A stretch of 64,000 nt of DNA from Gnetum montanum (Eukaryota; Streptophyta; Gnetopsida; Gnetales; Gnetaceae): assembly GCA_015680685.1 (NCBI GenBank), contig MNCI01023672.1, positions 240,768 to 304,767 of the forward strand, written 5' to 3'. Both the position numbers and the translations under genes were made by a program. The notes beneath the pieces were generated by a model, which had not been told where the DNA came from, ran no database searches, and worked only from the letters and a program-made list of their open reading frames with translations. The stretch's first letter is position 1, and every line of letters begins with the position of its first letter. Positions 57,779 to 64,000 of the stretch are shown here, one piece after another.

Positions 57779-58420
57779 TGTACTGACCTAAATCATCGGT
57801 GTAAGGATGGAAAGGAAACAAACACCGAGAGATTGTCGAACAGCCACAACTGACCCTTCCTTCGCCCGAGGGCAAGCTGGAAAAGTAAACGAAGGCAGAG
57901 TGCCTTGGATTGTCTGCACGCAAATCAACCAAGGACCTCCCTAAGCGTAAGCTACAGCTAGTGCTGGGGTTATTGTAAACGGGATATAAATGGAATGCAA
58001 ACAGTGACACAAAATGTAAACAGAGTGTTTTGAATTTTAAATAAAGTGTAAACAGAGCTATATTGTAAACAAAGCATAAACTGAAGTAAATAATGTAAAT
58101 GGAAGGCAATAATGAAATTGTATTGTATTGCTTAAACAGGAATATGCACTGGTCAAAGCGTAGTTGCACATGTGTGGATGGCAAGTCAAATGCCTAGCCC
58201 CAGAATGATATGACGCGATGATGCAACGATGCATGTGAGAAAAAATTGAAAGCCAACAATCAGATGTGCCGAGCACCCAAGGATTGCAAGTNCAGTTTGT
58301 TGAGCGCCCAAGGATTGCAAATTCTATCCTTCTTCAGAGTTGTCAATCTCTTCAAAATTTTGCCTCCCAGTTTATGTGAATTGATAGGGTATTTATAGGA
58401 TTGGGCTAGGTTCTGGATAG

Positions 58421-58730
58421 TTACATTCTTGACCAGGTTCAATGTATCTGTGTTAGATAGTTGTGTACAAGTTGGATGTGTGTTGGCAAGCTACATTCTT
58501 AACCAGCTTCAATGTATCTATGTTGGTTAGATGTGCACGAGTTGGATGTGTGTTGGCAAGCTACATTCTTGACCAGGTTCAATGTATCTATGTTGGTTAG
58601 TTGTGCACGAGTTGGATGTGTGTTGGCAAGCTACATTCTTGACCAGGTTCAATGTATCTGTGTTGGATAGTTGTGTACGAGTTGGATGTGTGTTGGTAAG
58701 CTACATTCTTGACCAGGTTCAATGTATCTC
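58421..58730 (-). repeat. Tandem array of 70-bp units in S
   Basis: Units beginning TACATTCTTGACCAGGTTCA recur with a period of exactly 70 bases near 58421, 58491, 58561, 58631 and 58701, the last incomplete. They lie upstream of the TATA box on the minus strand, the place of U3 enhancers. Confidence 0.9.
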
Positions 58731-58981
58731 ACAACATGTGGATCATTCAAGCCCATGAAAATACAAATAATTTAGACAAGCCCTCAAATGATAAAAATTT
58801 TCAAAGAAAATCAGGGAGGACTAACTCTACCTCGCTTGTTTAGCATCCAGCGTGACCTACAGTGTGACCTCCAAAACTTGCAATTTTGAGCTAAAATCTA
58901 GAATTTATAAAGGCTGGGACCCATAGTTATCAATAGTGGACCCTAAGGATGACTTGCACCCTTGAAATCAAGTCATTTTGG

Positions 58982-59241
58982 CTCAGTTTTGGGGCTCTAA
59001 AAATTGGTGACGCTAATCCTTACGCTGTGCAACGTCTGAAAAAGTAACCCCAACGTCACCAAGCCAAAATGGCATATTTGAGGCCCAAATCTTGATTTTC
59101 TGGAGGTTGGGAGCTACTGGGGACCTTGGTGAAGGTCATGGAGGGTCCTTGTGCTCAATTTTGGCCTATTTTGACTCAATTTCGGGGCTCCAAAAGTTGG
59201 TGACGCTGATCCTTACGCTGTGCAGCGTCTGAAAAAGTAAC
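58982..59241 (-). repeat. Duplicated 67-bp block in S
   Basis: A block with GGTGACGCTAATCCTTACGC at 58982-59048 recurs at about 59175-59241 with few changes, about 194 bases apart. Confidence 0.8.
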
Positions 59242-59480
59242 CAAAGTGTACTTAGCCAAAACCAAATATTTTGAACCTGAAACTTTTGATTCTAGATGCT
59301 GGAAGTTGGTGCAATTGCCTGTGGGCCCTAGGGGGACCTTGCTTGTTGAATCATGGGCCATCGAGGGCTATTTCGAAGGCCTCCAAGTTTGGTCATGTTG
59401 TACTCATGTTGGGCAGCAGCATGACTTAGCTTAATTCTTGTCTAAAAGTGCTAGGCCAAAATTAGTGGTGTTTCACATAT

Positions 59481-60311
59481 CTCTTGGTTGGGTTAGTTAA
59501 GTAGCTCATCCTTAGACATTCCCGTAGTCCACAACTTCATGTGCCCCATCCAATGCATCCAACTATGTGCTCCTTAAGGTAATTTCTTCAATGAACACAA
59601 TCTCCACTAAATTTTTCAATTTTTGAGCTTTCAAAGATCCTTTTTGATGATTCTATCAAATTCTTGGTTTTTTTATGACTCCATGGACCCCACTTTCATT
59701 AGAAAACTCCATGTATTTTTTGAGAAATTCAAGTTAAAAAATTTTGATTACATCCTTTGTAAACAAGTACTTGTCAATAGACCTTCTACATATATGAGAC
59801 CTCCTATACGAGACCCCCTATACAAGACCCCATCAACACAACATAACAATAGTATATATATATATATATATATATGCACCCACACTTCAAATTTTTCACA
59901 TTTCCTTTCAAACGTTAGAGGAGTTTTTGTAGTTTTTAGAGCCTGGAACCTTTCATAAGCCATATCTTCCTAACCATTTGTCAAAATCACTTCGTTCTTT
60001 GACCTTGTAGCTACTGAAGGTAAGCTCTTAGTTGTAGGGGTCACAAACATGAAGTTTTTGATAGAAAATTTTTCTAAATGTTTCTAATTCCCACAAATGT
60101 TTAACAAAGAAACCAACATGAAAACATCAAATTACAAAATTTAAACCATTCCAATTAGCTCTAGTAACACTTTAAACTTAAAAATTAATAAAATAACCAA
60201 TCTATCATTATTCAACCTTATCCTATGTGTAACTAACTGACAAGATGAGGTGTCAAAACATTATAAGTCACACATTATATATACTAATCCTTGGATGTGT
60301 TGTGTCCACAT
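59481..60311 (+). other. A3 3' spacer, second part, with TA microsatellite
   Basis: Resumes the spacer after S. A TA run lies at about 59852-59874. A TACTAAT branch-like motif near 60280 precedes the ORF X ATG at 60312, but the acceptor AG seen in A0 and A4 has decayed to CAT. A 111-codon ORF at 59623 crosses the microsatellite and is unsupported. Confidence 0.55.
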
Positions 60312-63125
60312 ATGACACCAAAGGAGAAGAACACACAAGAAGGAGGACCATCACAACCATGGGATAAATGACCATGAATAGGAAGGGGCCAAGAATAGGC
60401 CTAAGAAGAACAAGTAGCAACCCAAGCTACAAGGCCTCTTAGGAAGGAGCCCAAAGTGAAATCTATCCATTAGATTCCAAAACAAGCAACAACGATAGAG
60501 CAATCCCACTAGGATGAGGCACCAGCTCTACAAGCAAACATTAAAGTGACCTTAATAGAAACCTACCTTAAGCAGATCAAATCAAAGGAGGTTCAAAAAA
60601 TGGTGCTCAAAGAGTTGAATTTTGGCAAGCATCTCAAGAGATAGAAGATTAATTGAAGACTACATGGGAGAGACATTCTTATTTTGGAATAATAGGCAGG
60701 CTACTTCAATGGTCAAGATCAAGGAGATTTTAGTGTCCAACTTTGTGTAGGCCATTTTAGAGGCACCTAGGTTGCCAAAAACCAAGGTGAATCTTACTAA
60801 GATTCCAATACAAGTAGACACTAGCATCAAGAAATAATAGATACAGTGATGTTATGGTGTTTTTCATAAGGAGTTTGGTGCACTCACACCAGTGGAGAGA
60901 ATCTACTACAAGATTGTGACCTTTCACCTCAATCCAATGATGAGGTCAAGCAAGATCACTACCTTCTCCACTAGTGTGTGTATTACTCTAAGTAGTAGAT
61001 TCCCTATCAACCTTTCATATCTAGTCTATCTTGAGATAGAAAAGTGCTTCAAGGAGAATGAACATTGAAGGAAGGCACTCCCCTTTCCATGTCTCATCAA
61101 AAAACTATGTCAAAGGGGAGGAATAACCTACTATACAAATAATAAAGTCTAACATGCTCCATCCACTAATTGGATAGAGATGATGAAGGATAAAGTCCCT
61201 ATAAAAATCATCCAAGAAGAGGATCAATAACCACCACCTCCATCACCCACTCAGCAAGCAATGTTAGATATTGCTACAACCTCTCAATAGTTGTCCAAAT
61301 TCTAAGAATGGCTCTTGAGTGAGCAAGAGAAATAAGCAAGAAAGAATGATGATGATTCATCTATGTACCAAGCAACAATGATTCACCTGAATGAAGTGGC
61401 TCAAACAGTTAGTTAGATGGAGGGATTTGGATCAATCTTTTTATCCCAAAGAGTGCAGTTACCTAAACAATCAAATCCTAACACCTAATAGGTAATGATA
61501 TCCCTCTTGTAATAGCATTAATTCCCAGAAATCTCTAGGAACACTGCTACTTTTTCAATGCACTTAGAGGAGGGTAAGGGGGTAACAGTTTTGATGATCC
61601 AGCACCAAGGGCAGGAGATAATAGCAAAGGTGGTTGTTGATAGAATTGTTGAAACTCTAAACTCACCTACATCATTTATACAAAACGTCTCTGCACATAA
61701 ATATGTGTAGGAATTTGCAAGAATAGTAAGTGACAAGTTGAGCATATCACAACATGAACAATTGATAGCCAACTAGTGGGAATCAAGTAACTGATTCCAA
61801 ACATCTTTGACCTTCTAGACAACATAACTGTAACCTAGCTACAGCTGCTAGAAGCAAGGATCAAGAACATTATTTTGGAGGGGCAACTCAAAATAGCAAA
61901 AGAGCTAAATGAACGCTTAGTTGTAAAGGTTGTCAAACTAAGATCCTAGATTGCTAACCCTGCATTTCTTAATCCAACACTAATAAAGGATGAATCTCTT
62001 GAACAACTTCATGTAAGATTGAAAGGGGTTGAGGGTGCAATGGAGATGGTGGTGTTCTATTAATTCTTGGTAGAGGCCACTTAGCATAAAATTTAGAATG
62101 CCTTAAATCAAACCCACTAGGAAAATGTACAATTGACTACAGAGAATCATCACCTACAAGATGTTGATGCGTAAAAACATCAAATGGAAAATTTCATCTA
62201 TCAACAACAAAAGTAGCTAGCTAGAGTGAACACTGAGTTCAAGAGATTAGTAGTAGAAAAAAGAAACCTCTCCATGGAGGAGGTCCATGCTCATTGTCAA
62301 AAGACTACAATTAATATGATCACCTAAAAATTTAGAGGCTCTCAAATTTAAGAGAGTCAAAAATTACTACAAAGATCAAGTCAATCTACAAAAAGAAGTT
62401 AATGAAAAACACATCTAGTTGATAAAGGTGAAAGTAAATCAGATCCTATAGCAACTTTAGGAAGGAAGAGAGATATGACAATCTATCATTAAGGGGATAG
62501 ATGCCTAGAATAAATCAAAGATCTACATAAAGGAGTTTCATATTGAAGAGATGATAGAATACATAAAGCTTGCCAATTTCTAATATGCAAATTTCACTAT
62601 GCTAACTATCGGATGGTTGTGGTCTAAATTGGAGAAACAAGTGGTCAACTCGTACTTGCTATATGAGGTAGAGTTCAAGCACCACAAGGACACCAAGCAG
62701 AAGCTTGCAGTGGCAAATGCAAAACTTAAGGTTCTCAAGGTGAAGTTCACTAATCAAAGATCAATTAATGGGAACCTAGCGAAGAGGATGAACAACTACC
62801 AAGAGTTACAAAACACACTCAGGGCATTCAATATCGAATGCAAGCAATTTTCTACTTGGTTTGTCAATGTGATGTAGCTATTCCCAATAATGTCCTATTC
62901 ATGAGATATCTTCATTCTAGCCCACATTGGTGATGCCACATGGATTGTGAATGATCCCCAAAGAAAGGAGAAGAAAATGAAGGCGTTTTTAGATGCCTTT
63001 CACCCTCCACGGAAAGTTGCAACTATAATAGGATAGCCACAACCACCTCAACTACTACATGTACCCCAAGTGGGAGAAGGTCCTTTGGAACCTCTAGAAC
63101 CTTCACTACCTAGGATCACTGATTT
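60312..63125 (+). pseudogene. ORF X of A3 (plant-transposon-type domain plus coiled coil), broken
   Basis: Homologous to 1181-3969 and in the same place in an element that also has gag-pol. The start MTPKEKNTQEGGPSQPW resembles A4. The globular domain at about 60870-61130 reads FGALTPVERIYYKIVTF, then PFPCLIKKLCQRGGI, matching A0 at nearly every motif. The coiled coil continues to 62877, with an open piece 62599-62877 (SKLEKQVVNSYLLYEVEFK). The C-terminus is Pro-rich, near PQPPQLLHVPQVGEG. Length about 930 codons, as in A0. Dozens of stops, many TAG. Confidence 0.65.
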
Positions 63126-63363
63126 TTTCAACCACCTTCATGCCATCAGAGAATGTGTTATCCAATTTTGTTCAGTCATGTTTTGATGTTCAATTTTGTG
63201 TCATGAACACCACAATTTTGTAATCAATGTCAATCCATACACCCAAGCACTTAGTTTTATTTCGTTGTGTTAGTTTTGTTATGTTGTGTGTCAATCAATA
63301 ATTCCATACCTTTCCAATTTTGTAAAGAACTCAAGGATGAGTTTTCATTCAGTCGTGAAGGTA
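63126..63363 (+). other. A3 3' UTR and PPT
   Basis: Short non-coding stretch with TCAATAATTCCATACC and CTCAAGGATGAGTTTTCATT, both shared with A0, A1 and A2 upstream of their PPTs. PPT CAGTCGTGAAGGTA at 63350-63363 has lost part of its G-run. Confidence 0.75.
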
Positions 63364-64000
63364 TGATGAAGTGTCTTCAGCTAGCTACATTGATAGGATC
63401 CCATCAATGCTACATCATTGATGAGATCCCATCAATGTAGGGTTTCCCATGTTGATGTGTACCCATTGACATGGCACCCTAGTAGGTCTATAAATATAGA
63501 ACCCCAACCATGTTAATGGAGTTAGAATTTCAGTTGCCAGCAAAATTCTTATAGTTTCTTTCCATAAGAGATAGAATAATTTTCTAAGTGCCTATAGTAG
63601 GAGTCAAGGAATGTATGAATCTTTATTTAAGCACTTTTGTACCTGAGCACCACAGTATGTGCAACAATAAAGATGAGCTTTTTGATAAACCTTATAGCAC
63701 TTGGACTAGCTTAATGATTTATTTATTCATTATTGTTTTCATTAATTAAGTGATTAATTAACTTATAATGATTAAGAATTTAAGTAATTAATTAATTAAG
63801 CTAAATAGACTAGCATACATAAGTTTGACCACTTCAAGCATATGTATAACACTTGGTAATTTCAATAGCACTACATATCACACTTGGTAATCCCAATAGC
63901 ACTTAATGCTTGTTTGCCTAGGCATTCATGATTTGTATGGAAAGTGGAACTAGATGCTTATGTTAGGATAGTTAGTTATTAATTAGCAATTAAATTAGTT
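63364..64000 (+). repeat. 3' LTR of A3, truncated by the window edge
   Basis: Pairs with 49338-50212. U3 contains two adjacent 22-bp inverted repeats with arms CATTGAT/ATCAATG (63388-63409 and 63416-63437), then TATAAATA near 63490. A local duplication of ACTTGGTAAT..CAATAGCACT lies at 63850-63905. Ends at the window edge about 240 bp short. Confidence 0.87.

Larger units (their letters stand above)
57779..59475 (-). mobile_element. S: 1.7-kb solo LTR in A3
   Basis: Plus strand TGTACTGACC to GGTGTTTCA, i.e. minus strand TGAAACACC to GGTCAGTACA, flanked by exact CATAT duplications (57774-57778 and 59476-59480). The A3 spacer continues across it, as in A1 and A4. Minus-strand CCTATAAATACC at about 58389-58400 is a likely TATA box with a 70-bp tandem array upstream. 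No internal domain or partner LTR, hence solo LTR. Contains the ambiguous base at 58292. GC-richer than its surroundings. Confidence 0.85.
49338..64000 (+). mobile_element. A3: near-complete Athila-like element (right end outside window)
   Basis: The 5' LTR (49338-50212), tRNA-Asp PBS, gag, protease, RT, RNase H, integrase, spacer, ORF X, PPT and most of the 3' LTR (63364 onward) are all present. About 14.7 kb is visible, including the 1.7-kb solo LTR S. It is the reference for family structure because it links gag-pol and ORF X in one element. All ORFs are broken. The outer TSD cannot be checked (left flank CAAAT). Confidence 0.87.

Noticed and set aside
57693-58184. 163-codon minus ORF
   Set aside because: Crosses the A3/S insertion boundary at 57779 and has no recognisable domain.
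58421-58730. 70-bp periodic array as a CRISPR array
   Set aside because: Units are contiguous with no unique spacers, and the context is a plant LTR.
59623-59958. 111-codon ORF in the A3 spacer
   Set aside because: Runs through a TA microsatellite (repeated Ile-Tyr) and is not conserved in the A1 or A0 spacers.
1-64000. A host protein-coding or tRNA gene
   Set aside because: Every alignable stretch is explained by retroelements; no gene with a plausible intact exon structure or tRNA-like sequence was seen by eye, though tRNAscan and protein searches could not be run.

Overview
This window is intergenic DNA from a large plant nuclear genome. It is almost entirely a nest of old, decayed LTR retrotransposons, with one LINE fragment. 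I see no host gene, rRNA, tRNA or bacterial-type feature. The evidence is Ty3/gypsy gag, protease, RT, RNase H and integrase relics of two plant lineages (Athila/Tat-like and chromovirus), TG..CA LTRs with 5-bp target duplications, primer sites for tRNA-Asp and initiator tRNA-Met, and a plant L1 ORF2 tail. Old, inactivated, deeply nested copies would fit a gymnosperm, but that is an inference. One N at 58292 suggests a draft assembly. Element names (A0-A4, B, D-H, S) are mine.

Layout. 1-5160 is the 3' end of element A0 (Athila-like): an extra ORF downstream of pol, a polypurine tract (PPT) and the 3' LTR. 5161-11663 plus 28991-31222 is A1, the gag-pol body and the 3' end of another Athila-like element; its 5' LTR must lie left of the window, beyond A0. 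11664-28990 is B, a minus-strand chromovirus inserted in the A1 3' spacer. B itself carries D (14036-17123, a 3.1-kb probable solo LTR) and A4 (17743-23881, a pol-less Athila relative), each with an exact 5-bp TSD. 31223-35350 holds a D-like LTR fragment, an unrecognised decayed ORF, and the leader and 5' LTR of a minus-strand element G. 35351-38090 is a minus-strand RT relic (F) split by a LINE with a 12-bp TSD. 38100-48203 has plus-strand gag and integrase relics (E) around A2, an Athila-like copy lacking its 5' LTR. 48204-49337 is the 3' end of a second minus-strand chromovirus-like element (H). 49338-64000 is A3, a near-complete Athila-like element running off the right edge, with a 1.7-kb solo LTR (S) inside it.

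How the parts work together. The A family reads LTR, tRNA-Asp primer site, gag, protease, RT, RNase H, integrase, a PPT-like motif just after the pol stop, a T-rich tract, a spacer with a hairpin, a branch-point and splice-acceptor motif, ORF X (a plant-transposon-type domain plus coiled coil), the terminal PPT and the 3' LTR. All copies are disabled by stops, frameshifts or changed catalytic residues. The points most worth a second look are the spliced ORF X, the second PPT-like site, the GATATC arrays in the U3 promoters, and an antisense intron-containing ORF in the leader of B.
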